From positions 310,001-374,000 of the forward strand of contig NZ_AP023396.1 of NCBI RefSeq assembly GCF_014466955.1: a DNA stretch of 64,000 bases, written 5' to 3'. Shown here piece by piece: positions 26,737 to 37,423 of this stretch (position 1 is its first letter; each line of letters begins with the position of its first letter). Source of the DNA: Nocardia wallacei (GTDB lineage Bacteria > Actinomycetota > Actinomycetes > Mycobacteriales > Mycobacteriaceae). Below the pieces are notes generated by a model. That model ran no database searches. It was not told the DNA's origin and saw nothing but the letters and a program-made list of their open reading frames with translations. Made by a program: the position numbers and the translations under genes.

Positions 26737-26767
26737 TTACTTACTCAATTATTTACTGAGTAAGTAA
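26737..26767. promoter_or_regulatory. MarR operator (11-bp perfect inverted repeat)
   Basis: TTACTTACTCA (26737-26747) and TGAGTAAGTAA (26757-26767) are perfect inverted arms with a 9-nt spacer. For the rightward gene, TTGACA (26707-26712) and CACTAT (26730-26735) are 17 bp apart, placing the operator over the transcription start. The site is strikingly AT-rich for this genome. Confidence 0.75.
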
Positions 26768-26795
26768 ATGATCAGAGCAATAAAGGAGAGTCCCG

Positions 26796-27269
26796 ATGAC
26801 CGATCGCCACGCCGACGAACTGGCCGTCCGCGCCGTGCTGGCCCGCGCGAGTGCCGCCTGGGCCGCGGGTGATGCCGCCGCCTACGCCGCGGTGTTCACG
26901 CCCGACGCCGATTACGTCACCTTCCTGGGCACCCACCACAAGGGCCGGGCCGACATCGAGTCCTGCCATATCCCGCTGTTCGAGAAGTTCCAGCGGGGCT
27001 CGCGGATGGACTACGAGATCACCCAGCTGCGTTTCCCCGCGCCCGACGTCGCGCTCGTGCACAGCAAGGGCGCACTCCTGAAGGGCGCACAGCGCCGCAC
27101 ACCGCGCAATACGAAGATGCAGACGTGGGTGCTCGTCCGCGGCGCCGAAGGTTGGGAAATTTCAGCGTTTCACAACACCCGATATCACTGGATCCTGGCA
27201 CCGCTGACCACCAAGTTCGACGCCCGGATGGGTTCCTCGGAACTGCCCCCGGTCGAGGTGCATCGATAA
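26796..27269 (+). CDS. NTF2-like (SgcJ/EcaC, DUF4440-type) protein
   Basis: A 157-aa NTF2-fold protein: ELAVRAVLARASAAWAAGDA, AYAAVFTPDADYVTFLGTHH, KGRADIESCHIPLFEKFQRG and VLVRGAEGWEISAFHNTRYH follow the SgcJ/EcaC pattern. The family forms a cone-shaped pocket; some members act in enediyne pathways, most are of unknown function. AAAGGAGAG precedes the ATG. Predicted to be repressed by the divergent MarR protein. Confidence 0.88.
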   Translation: MTDRHADELAVRAVLARASAAWAAGDAAAYAAVFTPDADYVTFLGTHHKGRADIESCHIPLFEKFQRGSRMDYEITQLRFPAPDVALVHSKGALLKGAQRRTPRNTKMQTWVLVRGAEGWEISAFHNTRYHWILAPLTTKFDARMGSSELPPVEVHR

Positions 27270-27336
27270 TCCCTCGATCCGGATCGGTACTCTGGGTTCC
27301 TGTAATTGCAGCTAGTCGATCTTGGAGGACCCCGTC

Positions 27337-29641
<2,305 letters not shown>

Positions 29642-29655
29642 GGACACCTCGTTCA

Positions 29656-29696
29656 GCCGAGACCTGTTGACTTCCCCATGGTCGACGGGTCTCGGC
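29656..29696 (+). terminator. Stem-loop terminator after asd
   Basis: GCCGAGACC (29656-29664) pairs with GGTCTCGGC (29688-29696), 15 nt after the asd stop. The loop of 23 nt contains GTTGAC and GTCGAC, which can extend the stem. No T-run. Confidence 0.6.
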
Positions 29697-29946
29697 CTGT
29701 CGACTCGCATGGCGCAAGCGGAGGCGAAGCCCTTGCCGCGTCGATCCACACCTGTCCGGAATCTGCTGCGATGGTTCCTGTTTCGCCGACAGTGTCGGAG
29801 TTGTTGGGTACGGTTGATGCCGATGCAGTCCAGTGATCGACAACATCCGGATTTGCTACGAATCGTCAGGTGGGGAGCAGTCGTTTGCGAAGAGTTGTTC
29901 GCGGGCAAGCCGGGCAAGTTTTGGACGGCGACATCGTGCATGGGGG
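29697..29946. other. Gene-free junction between asd and the darTG island
   Basis: About 250 bp with no convincing gene. A 21-codon ORF (29770-29835, MVPVSPTVSELLGTVDADAV) has protein-like composition but no ribosome site and ends early; it could be the remnant of a gene disrupted when the island arrived. An overlapping + ORF reaching 29999 is interrupted in register by the darT start. Base composition shifts to lower GC here. Confidence 0.4.
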
Positions 29947-30588
29947 ATGACCGTGCGTCGTCCTGTGCCCACGCCCGTATGGCACTTCACTCACCTTGAC
30001 CATTTGCCAACCATCAGTCAGTTCGGCCTACTCTCGGACACAGAAGCGCAGCGGGTGGGCTGCATCGAGCAAGAGGTTGGCAATCTGGGCATCAAACGGA
30101 CACGCCGGAGTCGACGAGTGCCGGTCGGTGCAGGCGGGTTCGTAGCCGACTACGTGCCATTCTACTTCGCCCCCAGAAGTCCGATGATGTACTCGATCTT
30201 CAAAAAGAACGTGGACACCTACAGTGGAAGTGACCGCGAGCTCGTCTACTTGCGCACCACCGTCGAGACGCTGATCGATCAAGGGTTGCAGCCTGTATTC
30301 ACCGACCGGAACGCGGCACTGCAGGTGTGTAGGTTCACATGCGACCTGGCCGTAGTCGATACCATGATCGACTGGCCACTGATGGGGGAGCGTATCTGGA
30401 AGAACACCGAGACCGATCATGATCGGGTCGAGAGGAGGATGGCCGAGTGCTTGGTACATGGCAAAGTACCGTGGTCAGCGTTCGTCGAGATAGCTGTTTG
30501 CAGCCAGCAGACCGTAGACCGAGTTAGGCTGGCCGATGGGTTGGTGGACCGGACGCCCGTATCTGTCAGACCTGCCTGGTACTTCTAA
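29947..30588 (+). CDS. darT: DarT ssDNA thymidine ADP-ribosyltransferase (toxin)
   Basis: A 213-aa DarT (DUF4433). It has W12-H-F-T-H (VWHFTHLDHLPTISQFGLLS), the NAD/DNA-binding segment YVPFYFAPRSPMMY (residues 69-82) and the catalytic Glu E167 in ERRMAECLVHGKVPW, the family's (A)ExLV motif. DarT ADP-ribosylates thymidine bases in single-stranded DNA, blocking replication; DarG reverses it. The ATG at 29947 abuts a run of G; the GTG at 29953, with the same run at better spacing, is an alternative start. The stop is 18 nt before darG. GC content and codon use are visibly lower and more mixed than in flanking housekeeping genes, which suggests transfer. Confidence 0.9.
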   Translation: MTVRRPVPTPVWHFTHLDHLPTISQFGLLSDTEAQRVGCIEQEVGNLGIKRTRRSRRVPVGAGGFVADYVPFYFAPRSPMMYSIFKKNVDTYSGSDRELVYLRTTVETLIDQGLQPVFTDRNAALQVCRFTCDLAVVDTMIDWPLMGERIWKNTETDHDRVERRMAECLVHGKVPWSAFVEIAVCSQQTVDRVRLADGLVDRTPVSVRPAWYF

Positions 30589-30606
30589 CGTATGGAGTCG
30601 TTCGCC

Positions 30607-32100
30607 GTGATCATCGAGGCCACTGGCAACTTGCTCCGCGCCGACACGGAAGCGTTGGTGAACACTGTCAACACCGTGGGTGTGATGGGCAAGGGCATCG
30701 CGCTGCAGTTCCGCCGCGCGTACCCGGAGATGTTCCAGGCCTATAAAGAGGCCTGTGAACACGGCGAGGTCCGGATCGGCAGAATGCATGTCTGGCGCAC
30801 CGGAATGCTCGATGGGCCGCGTTATATTATCAATTTTCCCACAAAGAGACATTGGCGCGCGTCTTCCAAGCTACCCGATATCGAGGCAGGTTTGGTCGAC
30901 CTTGTAAATGTGATCACAGAATTGCGGATAAAGTCTATAGCTGTGCCGCCTCTTGGCTGTGGCAACGGCGGACTGGATTGGGCCGAAGTAGAGCCGGTGA
31001 TCGTATCCGCTCTACGGCCTCTGCCGAATTTGGATGTCCGACTATATCTGCCCGGTAATACGCCGGCTGCCGCCGAGATGCTGAATGCTACACCTCGGCC
31101 GGAGATGACGGTGGGCCGTGCTGCGCTTATCGAACTTCTGTCTCGGTACCTGAGGAACTCCTTGGAGGCGACTCCACTGGAGATTCAGAAGCTGATGTAC
31201 TTTCTGCAAGTTGTCGGCGAGCCTCTTCGACTGGAGTTCTCGAAGGGTCGTTACGGGCCGTACGCGGATGGCTTGAGAAGAGTGCTCAGCCTGGTCGAAG
31301 GGCACTTTTTGACTGGCTACGGGGACGGCTCGTCACGGGTTCTGGAGGCAACCTCCATTCGCCCGCTCCCGGCGGCTGGAGTGGAAGCATCGAGGGTTTT
31401 GGATTGTCATCCTGCAACTCGCCAGCGGATTGCTGTAGTCGATAATCTAACCGACGGCTTCGAGTCCATGTATGGCATGGAATTGCTTTCTACTGTCCAT
31501 TGGCTCGCTGTCCATGACCGGTGTGCGGCACTGGACTGGCGACGAAATGCCGAATTGGTTCGAGAATGGACACCACGGAAAGCGGAAATATTCACAGACG
31601 ATCATGTTCATGAAGCATGGTTGCGACTCCGGGCCTACGATCTTATCGAAGGTAACGCACTGAATCGCCCCAGCCGGCGTATGAGTGAGAGAATGCCTTC
31701 GGGAGGCAAGGTGGTAACGGTACGAGTGAGTCGCGCTGAACTTGGCGCTAGGCTGATTCAGGCTATCCGTGAGTCCGCCTTCCCTATATCTGATGTGGCA
31801 GTAATTACTGCCACACGAGGTGAATCCGATTATATTCAGCAGCTACTCGATGCGGAGGAAATTCCTACCCGTTCGCTGGAGGAGTTCGACGGCACATGGC
31901 TGGACGCGGTAAAGGTCGGGACTGTGCGTCGCGCGAAGGGGCTCGAGTTCGCGGCAGTGTTCCATCCGACGCCGGCGCATGGGCCGGTCGATCAGCTGTC
32001 CAGCGAGGAGCGCTCCGCCGCCGAACTCATTCAGCGACAGGCGCTGGTTGCGATGACCAGAGCTCGCGATTATCTCTGGATAGCTGTGGTGGAGGAGTAG
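30607..32100 (+). CDS. darG: DarG antitoxin macrodomain protein fused to a UvrD-like helicase C-terminal segment
   Basis: A 497-aa protein from GTG 30607 (GGAG nine bases upstream; this start puts the catalytic macrodomain Lys at position 80, as in characterised DarG). Residues 1-150 are the macrodomain that removes ADP-ribose from thymidine: ALVNTVNTVGVMGKGIALQF, NFPTKRHWR, VPPLGCGNGGLDW. Residues ~165-345 are the usual DarG C-terminal DarT-binding region (LEIQKLMYFLQVVGEPLRLE, YGPYADGLRRVLSLVEGHF). Full-length DarG proteins end near residue 350. Here ~352-497 continue with an SF1 helicase 2A-like tail: ISDVAVITATRGESDYIQQL, KVGTVRRAKGLEFAAVF (motif V, 436-451) and QALVAMTRARDYLW (motif VI, 478-491). 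No helicase motifs I-III are present, so it cannot be an active helicase by itself. Confidence 0.85.
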   Translation: MIIEATGNLLRADTEALVNTVNTVGVMGKGIALQFRRAYPEMFQAYKEACEHGEVRIGRMHVWRTGMLDGPRYIINFPTKRHWRASSKLPDIEAGLVDLVNVITELRIKSIAVPPLGCGNGGLDWAEVEPVIVSALRPLPNLDVRLYLPGNTPAAAEMLNATPRPEMTVGRAALIELLSRYLRNSLEATPLEIQKLMYFLQVVGEPLRLEFSKGRYGPYADGLRRVLSLVEGHFLTGYGDGSSRVLEATSIRPLPAAGVEASRVLDCHPATRQRIAVVDNLTDGFESMYGMELLSTVHWLAVHDRCAALDWRRNAELVREWTPRKAEIFTDDHVHEAWLRLRAYDLIEGNALNRPSRRMSERMPSGGKVVTVRVSRAELGARLIQAIRESAFPISDVAVITATRGESDYIQQLLDAEEIPTRSLEEFDGTWLDAVKVGTVRRAKGLEFAAVFHPTPAHGPVDQLSSEERSAAELIQRQALVAMTRARDYLWIAVVEE

Positions 32101-32271
32101 TCGCCCCGGGGTTTCACGCCGACTCTACTGTCATCGGTTCCCCACCGGCGGTTTCCGGGATGTTCAATGTTGGTGAAAGGTATGTAACTTCGGTTCCGAC
32201 CTGGCGTTATTCTGGTTCGGCGGGACTGAACGGCGTTGGCGCGCAGGGGGTTCGGTGGTCATGATCGACCG

Positions 32272-32835
32272 ATGGATGTGGAACTGCGGGGTCGGCTGGA
32301 GTGGGTTCGGGGGCGGCTGGAATGGTTGCGGGAGCGGGACGCGTTGCTGCCCAGGGCTTTCGACAGCGAGGTGGTGACGGGAGGGAATCTGCACTCCTAT
32401 CTCACCTGGCCGGTACGGGCGGAGAAGTTGTGCGGACTCGAGGGTGTGATGGGGGCGGCGCTGGACCCGGTGTTCCGAGCGTTCCTGGTGCGGATCGGGG
32501 TCGGTGCGGGACCGTATTGCGGGATCAGCTGGGAGCGGATGATGCGGTCCGCCCGAACCGCCTGTGTGCGTGAGTTTCCGAGTGGTGAGCAGGGTACCGG
32601 GCTGCCGACCGCGGGTTTCCTGGTGATCAGCGACGTGGGCTACGGCGACTTCATCGGCGTGGTGGCGGCGGGGGCGGCGCGGGGGCGGGTGGTCTATCTG
32701 GGTTATCGTCGCGATGAATGGTCCTTGGGTCCAACGTTTCTCGACTACTACCAGAGCTGGCTCAATCACGCGGCCGCCCGGCTCAACGCCGAACTGCGGG
32801 CGTACGCACCGGCGGGGCCGGTCGGCTGCGCGTGA
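32272..32835 (+). CDS. SMI1/KNR4 (SUKH)-like protein
   Basis: A 187-aa protein, MDVELRGRLEWVRGRLEWLR at the start. The second half, GFLVISDVGYGDFIGVVAAG, ARGRVVYLGYRRDEWSLGPT and FLDYYQSWLNHAAARLNAEL, follows the SUKH superfamily layout (strand, GDFI-type turn, strand, aromatic, then the fDYYqsWL helix). SUKH proteins are often immunity proteins to contact-dependent toxins. It lies 171 bp after darG and abuts the convergent TetR gene: the two stop codons form TGATCA. Assignment rests on pattern, not on a search; no cognate toxin is seen. Confidence 0.6.
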   Translation: MDVELRGRLEWVRGRLEWLRERDALLPRAFDSEVVTGGNLHSYLTWPVRAEKLCGLEGVMGAALDPVFRAFLVRIGVGAGPYCGISWERMMRSARTACVREFPSGEQGTGLPTAGFLVISDVGYGDFIGVVAAGAARGRVVYLGYRRDEWSLGPTFLDYYQSWLNHAAARLNAELRAYAPAGPVGCA

Positions 32836-33417
32836 TCACCGGGCGCGCAGGCCGTCGAACACCACGGCGAAGGCGCGCGAGCGCTGCTGCTCGTCGGCGC
32901 CCGTGGTGTGCGCGGCGAGGAAGGCGCCCTTGAGGATTCGCATCAGATCGTCGGTGCCGATATCGGCGCGGACCGCCCCGGACTGCTGCGCGCGGCGCAG
33001 CAGGACGTCTATCTCGGTGACCAATTCCTTTGTGGGCACACTGGTTCCGGCGGCCTCGTGCCCGCCCAGCGCCTCGGCCAGGTCGCGTTTCACGCCGCCC
33101 TCGGTGACCATCCGGTCGAGCAGTTCGAAGAAGGCCGCGCCCGGGTCGGCGGCGGTGGTCAGGCCACGGGCGTAGTCGATCATCCGCTCGACATTGTCGG
33201 TGATCGCGGCGTGGAACAGCGCCTCCTTGGTGGGGAAGTGCCGGTACACCGTGCCCGGGCCGACACCCGCGCGGCGCGCGATCTCGTCCAGCGGGACCGA
33301 GATGCCCTCGGCCGCGAAGGCCGCCTGCGCGGCGGCCAGCACCCGCTCGCGATTGCGGCGCGCATCGGCCCGCGGCGCCCGCTTGGCCCCGCTCGCCGCG
33401 GCCGATTTCTCCTGCAC
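32836..33417 (-). CDS. TetR-family regulator
   Basis: A 193-aa TetR protein with a basic N-terminal extension (SGAKRAPRADARRNRERVLA), the DNA-binding domain at ~20-70 (AAQAAFAAEGISVPLDEIAR, RAGVGPGTVYRHFPTKEALF) and a SACE_7040-type C-terminal ligand domain (DLMRILKGAFLAAHTTGADE). The start is GTG 33417. It is divergent from an NTF2-like gene; inverted and direct repeats in the shared promoter are its likely operators. Confidence 0.93.
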   Translation of the reverse strand: MQEKSAAASGAKRAPRADARRNRERVLAAAQAAFAAEGISVPLDEIARRAGVGPGTVYRHFPTKEALFHAAITDNVERMIDYARGLTTAADPGAAFFELLDRMVTEGGVKRDLAEALGGHEAAGTSVPTKELVTEIDVLLRRAQQSGAVRADIGTDDLMRILKGAFLAAHTTGADEQQRSRAFAVVFDGLRAR

Positions 33418-33440
33418 GGCGCGATTCTACCGGCTGCCCA

Positions 33441-33493
33441 TTGACAAGCGGGGCGACCGTTCCGGATTATAAGCGGGGCATACGTTCCGCTTA
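33441..33493. promoter_or_regulatory. Promoter and TetR operators of the NTF2-like gene
   Basis: TTGACA (33441-33446) and GATTAT (33465-33470) are 18 bp apart, reading right. TAAGCGG (33470-33476) and CCGCTTA (33487-33493) are perfect inverted arms, and the 19-bp sequence AAGCGGGGC..CGTTCCG occurs twice, at 33446 and 33471, differing in two bases. The two sites, 25 bp apart, overlap the -35/-10 and start region. Confidence 0.65.
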
Positions 33494-33507
33494 TCAGAGA
33501 GGTTGTC

Positions 33508-33924
33508 ATGACAGAGATTTCGGTGCGGAGTCCCCGGGCGCTGGTCGAGGGGCTGTTCCAGCAACTCCCGGCCAGAGACGCCGACGCCTTCGTGGCGCTG
33601 CTCGCCCCCGACGCGGTCTTCGAGATCCCGTTCACCATCCCCGGCCTGCCGGACCGGCTGGAAGGCCGGGAGGCGATCCGCGAGCATCTGGCCCAGCGCT
33701 GGTCGGGGCTGTCCGGCATCGAGGTGCACGCGGTTCGTCCCGAGGTGTACGAGACCACCGATCCGGAGCTGCTACTGGTGGAGAACGAGGTGGACATGAC
33801 CGTGCCCGGCGCCGGACGGGCCCGGGTGCGCACGTCGGTCAACGTGGTCCGGGTCCGGGACGGCGAAGTCGTGCTGTTCCGCGACTACATGGACACCGCG
33901 CGGCTCACGCGACTCACGCAGTGA
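33508..33924 (+). CDS. NTF2-like (SnoaL-type) protein
   Basis: A 138-aa protein with the SnoaL/NTF2 fold: RALVEGLFQQLPARDADAFV, ALLAPDAVFEIPFTIPGLPD, LEGREAIREHLAQRWSGL and VVRVRDGEVVLFRDYMDTAR, the last being the family's typical end. It may be an isomerase or a ligand-binding protein; catalytic residues cannot be assigned. AGAGAGG precedes the ATG. Predicted target of the divergent TetR repressor. Confidence 0.88.
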   Translation: MTEISVRSPRALVEGLFQQLPARDADAFVALLAPDAVFEIPFTIPGLPDRLEGREAIREHLAQRWSGLSGIEVHAVRPEVYETTDPELLLVENEVDMTVPGAGRARVRTSVNVVRVRDGEVVLFRDYMDTARLTRLTQ

Positions 33925-33951
33925 ATCGGAGCACGCCGTCGCCGGTCGGCC

Positions 33952-35307
33952 TCACCGGATGCCCGGGGTGCGCGGATCCGGGCCGAGGCACACCACCAGC
34001 AGGCAGCCCGGCGGGGCATCGGCGAACGGCGCGGCCAGCGGAGTATTCAAGCAGGACAGCACATTACAGTCGGGATAGGCGTGCGGCCCGAGTCCGAAGA
34101 CCGCCAGTGTGATGTTCGGATCGAAGTAGTCGCGCGGGTCCAGGCGCGGCGGCGGCTCCACGTAGGGCCCCGGGTCCGGCGTCGGCGGTTGTTCGAACGC
34201 GGCGAACAACCGGCGAAAGAACTCATGGGACAGTTCGGTCGAATTCTGTAGCGCGCCGGTCGGTCCCAGGTTGCTGTGGTTGCCGAATACGCCCGTCCAC
34301 ACCACGGTCAGGTCCAGGCTGGGGATGACGAAGACATTCTGCAGGGCCAGCCCGGACATCTCGTAGGTGTCGGCGGGCAGGAAGCCGGGCATCTCCACGC
34401 ACCCCGCGCCCACCCAGAACAGATAGCCGTAGCAGGGGTTCGCCGCCGACGGCTGCCGGGCACGGTGCAGATAGTCGGCGGACACGACTCGCGTATCGCC
34501 CCAACGCCCGTCGTTGCTCGCCAGCAGCCCCAGCTTGGCCAGGTCGTCGGGCGGGATCATCAGGTGGGCGTAGCCGTAGGTGTGCCCGGAACGATCGCGG
34601 GCCCAGTAGTAGTCACCGCGCTGGATGCCCAGCGGATCGAAGAGCTCGCGCTGGGCGAACTGCTGCAGCGGCTCGCCCACCGCCGATTCGACGACATAGC
34701 CGAGCAGATCGACATTGCGCTGGCTGTAGGCGAATTCGGTGCCCGGCGGATGATCCAGCGGTACACCCAGCGCCTGCACCGCGCTGTTCGGATCGACCGG
34801 CACGACACCGGTGACGCCCTCGTTGATCAGGCCGATGTGCAGGCCGGAGGTCTCGGTGAGCAGATTCTCGACGGTGATCGATCGATGCGCGGCATCGCCG
34901 AGGCCGGGCGGGAGGTAGCGGTCGATCGGCGCCGAGATATCGAGTTGGCCTCGGTCCCAGGCGATTCCGGCGATCAGGGAGACGACGCTCTTGGTGACGC
35001 TCCACACGTTCCAGGCGACGGTGTCGGTCCGATCGTTGCCCGGGCCTTCGCCGATCAGGCAGTTGTGCCGGAAGACCTTGACATTGAGCCGATTTCGCTG
35101 AGCCGCGAAGTCCAGCGCGGCGCGCAGCCGGGCGGTGTCGAGCCCGGCTCGCTCCGGCTCGGCGCGTTCGAAGTCGCGCCCGGCGGTCACCGCGCAGCGC
35201 ACGTCGTCGACCGGCGCCGCCCCGACCGACGGCGCGGATGTGCCACCGGCCGTCAGTGCGAGCACCGCCACACCCGTCACCCACCCGAGGATGCGCCCCA
35301 TGCTCAC
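33952..35307 (-). CDS. Exported serine hydrolase (beta-lactamase/DD-peptidase family)
   Basis: A 451-aa protein with a signal peptide (MGRILGWVTGVAVLALTAGG, cleavage near VGAAP). The class C beta-lactamase-type active site is present: S-x-x-K in WNVWSVTKSVVSLIAGIAWD, Y-x-x in FAYSQRNVDLLGYVVESAVG, and a late GNHSNLG segment near the usual KTG-like strand. Such proteins include esterases, DD-carboxypeptidases and amide hydrolases; substrate unknown. A ~60-residue C-terminal extension has Cys pairs (PDCNVLSCLNTP, PPGCLLVVCLG), which suggests disulfides outside the cytoplasm. The start is GTG 35307 or ATG 35301. It converges with the NTF2-like gene. Confidence 0.85.
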   Translation of the reverse strand: MSMGRILGWVTGVAVLALTAGGTSAPSVGAAPVDDVRCAVTAGRDFERAEPERAGLDTARLRAALDFAAQRNRLNVKVFRHNCLIGEGPGNDRTDTVAWNVWSVTKSVVSLIAGIAWDRGQLDISAPIDRYLPPGLGDAAHRSITVENLLTETSGLHIGLINEGVTGVVPVDPNSAVQALGVPLDHPPGTEFAYSQRNVDLLGYVVESAVGEPLQQFAQRELFDPLGIQRGDYYWARDRSGHTYGYAHLMIPPDDLAKLGLLASNDGRWGDTRVVSADYLHRARQPSAANPCYGYLFWVGAGCVEMPGFLPADTYEMSGLALQNVFVIPSLDLTVVWTGVFGNHSNLGPTGALQNSTELSHEFFRRLFAAFEQPPTPDPGPYVEPPPRLDPRDYFDPNITLAVFGLGPHAYPDCNVLSCLNTPLAAPFADAPPGCLLVVCLGPDPRTPGIR

Positions 35308-35391
35308 AGGCTATAGCGGCAACCTCCGTCACACGGTGAAATCTCGGTGTCGCCACGCGAACGCCGCGGTGTAGGCGACCCAGCCCCGGAT

Positions 35392-35426
35392 CCTTTTCTT
35401 GACTTATTCCAGAAAAGGTGGAAACT
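35392..35426 (+). promoter_or_regulatory. furA-katA promoter with Fur-type operator
   Basis: CCTTTTCT (35392-35399) and AGAAAAGG (35411-35418) are perfect 8-bp inverted arms with an 11-nt AT-rich spacer. TTGACT (35399-35404) and GAAACT (35421-35426) are 16 bp apart, so the operator covers the -35 and spacer. Transcription should start at the furA ATG (35433), giving a leaderless mRNA. Confidence 0.7.
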
Positions 35427-35432
35427 GAAGTC

Positions 35433-35873
35433 ATGCACACCGGTGAATTCGATCCGCGCGAACGATTGCGCGCGGTCGGCCTGCGGGTCACCGCCCCGCG
35501 GGTCGCGGTGCTGGACGCGGTTGCGGCGCAACCGCATTCGGACGCCGATCGAATCGCCGCCACGGTTCGCGAACGAATCGGGTCGGTGTCCACCCAGGCC
35601 GTCTACGACGTGTTGCGCGCCTGCGTGAACTCGGGCCTGCTGCGGCGCATCGAGCCGGCGGGGTCGGCGGCGCTGTACGAGGCCCGCATCGGCGACAACC
35701 ACCATCACCTGGTGTGCAGGCAGTGCGGCACGGTCGTGGACGTGGACTGTGCCGTGGGCAGTGCCCCCTGCCTCGACCCCTCCGACGCGCACGGCTTCAG
35801 CGTCGACGAGGCCGAGGTCGTGTACTGGGGCCGGTGCCCGGACTGCCGGGCCGATTCCGTACCCACCCGATGA
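35433..35873 (+). CDS. furA: Fur-family peroxide/metal-responsive repressor (FurA/CatR type)
   Basis: A 146-aa Fur protein. The winged helix is [20 protein letters not shown] to [20 protein letters not shown], and the dimerisation domain carries the metal ligands [20 protein letters not shown] and the C-terminal CPDC pair. The layout resembles mycobacterial FurA and Streptomyces CatR, which repress the adjacent catalase until oxidised by peroxide. The start ATG 35433 is favoured over GTG 35418 because it sits six bases after a -10 and the FurA homologue starts at this point. katA follows after 71 nt. Confidence 0.9.
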   Translation: MHTGEFDPRERLRAVGLRVTAPRVAVLDAVAAQPHSDADRIAATVRERIGSVSTQAVYDVLRACVNSGLLRRIEPAGSAALYEARIGDNHHHLVCRQCGTVVDVDCAVGSAPCLDPSDAHGFSVDEAEVVYWGRCPDCRADSVPTR

Positions 35874-35944
35874 ACACGCCACCCATCCAGTTACTCCGGG
35901 CCGCCGTCCCGGCGTCTGTTGCTCGTCAGCCAAGGAGGCGTCGA

Positions 35945-37411
35945 ATGACCGAACCGACCACCACCAACACCGGCACCCCGGTACCCAGCGACGACGAGTC
36001 GCTGACCGCGGGCGCGCAAGGCCCGATCCTGCTGCACGATCACTACCTGATCGAGAAGCTCGCCCAGTTCAACCGCGAGCGGGTGCCGGAGCGGATCGTG
36101 CACGCCAAGGGCGCGGGCGCCTACGGTGAACTGGTCGTGACCAACGACGTCAGCCGGTTCACCAAGGCCAAGCTGTTCCAGCCCGGCGCGCGGACCGAGT
36201 CGCTGGCGCGGTTCTCCACGGTGGCCGGCGAGCAGGGCAGCCCCGACACCTGGCGCGACCCGCGCGGTTTCGCGGTGAAGTTCTACACCGAGGACGGCAA
36301 CTACGACCTCGTCGGCAACAACACGCCGGTCTTCTTCATCAAGGATCCGATCAAGTTCCCCGACTTCATCCGCTCGCAGAAGCGGTTGCCGGGCAACGGT
36401 CTTCGCGACCATCACATGCAGTGGGACTTCTGGACGCTGCGGCCGGAGAGCGCCCACCAGGTCACCTGGCTGATGGGCGACCGCGGTATCCCGAAGACCT
36501 ACCGCCACATGAACGGGTACGGCTCGCACACCTACCAGTGGATCAACGCCGCGGGGGAGCGCTTCTGGGTCAAGTACCACTTCCGCACCGACCAGGGTCA
36601 GCAGTTCCTGACCCAGGCCGAGGCCGACCGGCTCGCGGGCACCGATCCCGACTACCACCGTCAGGATCTGTGGGAGGCGATCGAGCGCGGCGAGTACCCG
36701 AGCTGGACGGTGTACGTGCAGGTCATGCCGGTCGACGAGGCGGAAGGTTACCGCTTCAACCCGTTCGATCTGACCAAGGTGTGGTCGAAGAAGGACTACC
36801 CGCTGATCGAGGTCGGTCGCTGGACGCTGAACCGCAACCCGCGCAACTACTTCGTGGAGATCGAGCAGGCGGCGTTCGAGCCGTCGGCGATCGTGCCGGG
36901 CATCGGCTACTCGCCGGACAAGATGCTGCTGGGCCGGGTGTTCGCCTACGCCGACGCGCACCGGTATCGCATCGGCACCAACTACGCGCAGCTGCCGCCC
37001 AACCGGGCTCGCGCCGCCGAGGTGAACTCCTACTCCAAGGAGGGCGCGATGCGGTACGACTTCAACGCGCCCGAGGTGCCGGTGTACGCGCCGAACTCCT
37101 ACGGCGGCCCGCACGCCGACGCGTCCCGCGCACCGGAGGAGGCCGCCTGGGCCTTCGAACCGGAGCAGGTGCGCGCCGGTTACATCCAGCACGCGCAGGA
37201 CGGTGACTTCACCCAGCCGGGCACCCTGGTCCGCGAGGTGTTCGACGACGCCCAGCGCGACCGCCTGGTGAGCAATGTCGTCGGCCACGTGCTGGGCGGC
37301 GTACAGGAGCCGGTTCTGAGCCGCGTCTTCGAGTACTGGAAGAACGTCGACACCGAGATCGGCAAGCGCATCGAGAAGGGCGTGCGCGCGGGGCTCGACG
37401 GCAGGAGCTGA
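35945..37411 (+). CDS. katA: Monofunctional haem catalase
   Basis: A 488-aa small-subunit (clade 3) catalase. The catalytic His lies in [20 protein letters not shown], the Asn in [20 protein letters not shown], and the haem-ligand Tyr in [20 protein letters not shown] (R-x-x-x-Y). NADPH-binding and C-terminal helices complete the fold ([20 protein letters not shown]). It degrades H2O2 in the cytoplasm. CCAAGGAGG precedes the ATG. The upstream Fur protein and operator indicate peroxide-induced expression, as for Streptomyces catR-catA; mycobacterial furA is instead linked to katG. Confidence 0.97.
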   Translation: MTEPTTTNTGTPVPSDDESLTAGAQGPILLHDHYLIEKLAQFNRERVPERIVHAKGAGAYGELVVTNDVSRFTKAKLFQPGARTESLARFSTVAGEQGSPDTWRDPRGFAVKFYTEDGNYDLVGNNTPVFFIKDPIKFPDFIRSQKRLPGNGLRDHHMQWDFWTLRPESAHQVTWLMGDRGIPKTYRHMNGYGSHTYQWINAAGERFWVKYHFRTDQGQQFLTQAEADRLAGTDPDYHRQDLWEAIERGEYPSWTVYVQVMPVDEAEGYRFNPFDLTKVWSKKDYPLIEVGRWTLNRNPRNYFVEIEQAAFEPSAIVPGIGYSPDKMLLGRVFAYADAHRYRIGTNYAQLPPNRARAAEVNSYSKEGAMRYDFNAPEVPVYAPNSYGGPHADASRAPEEAAWAFEPEQVRAGYIQHAQDGDFTQPGTLVREVFDDAQRDRLVSNVVGHVLGGVQEPVLSRVFEYWKNVDTEIGKRIEKGVRAGLDGRS

Positions 37412-37423
37412 TCGGGCCGCGCG

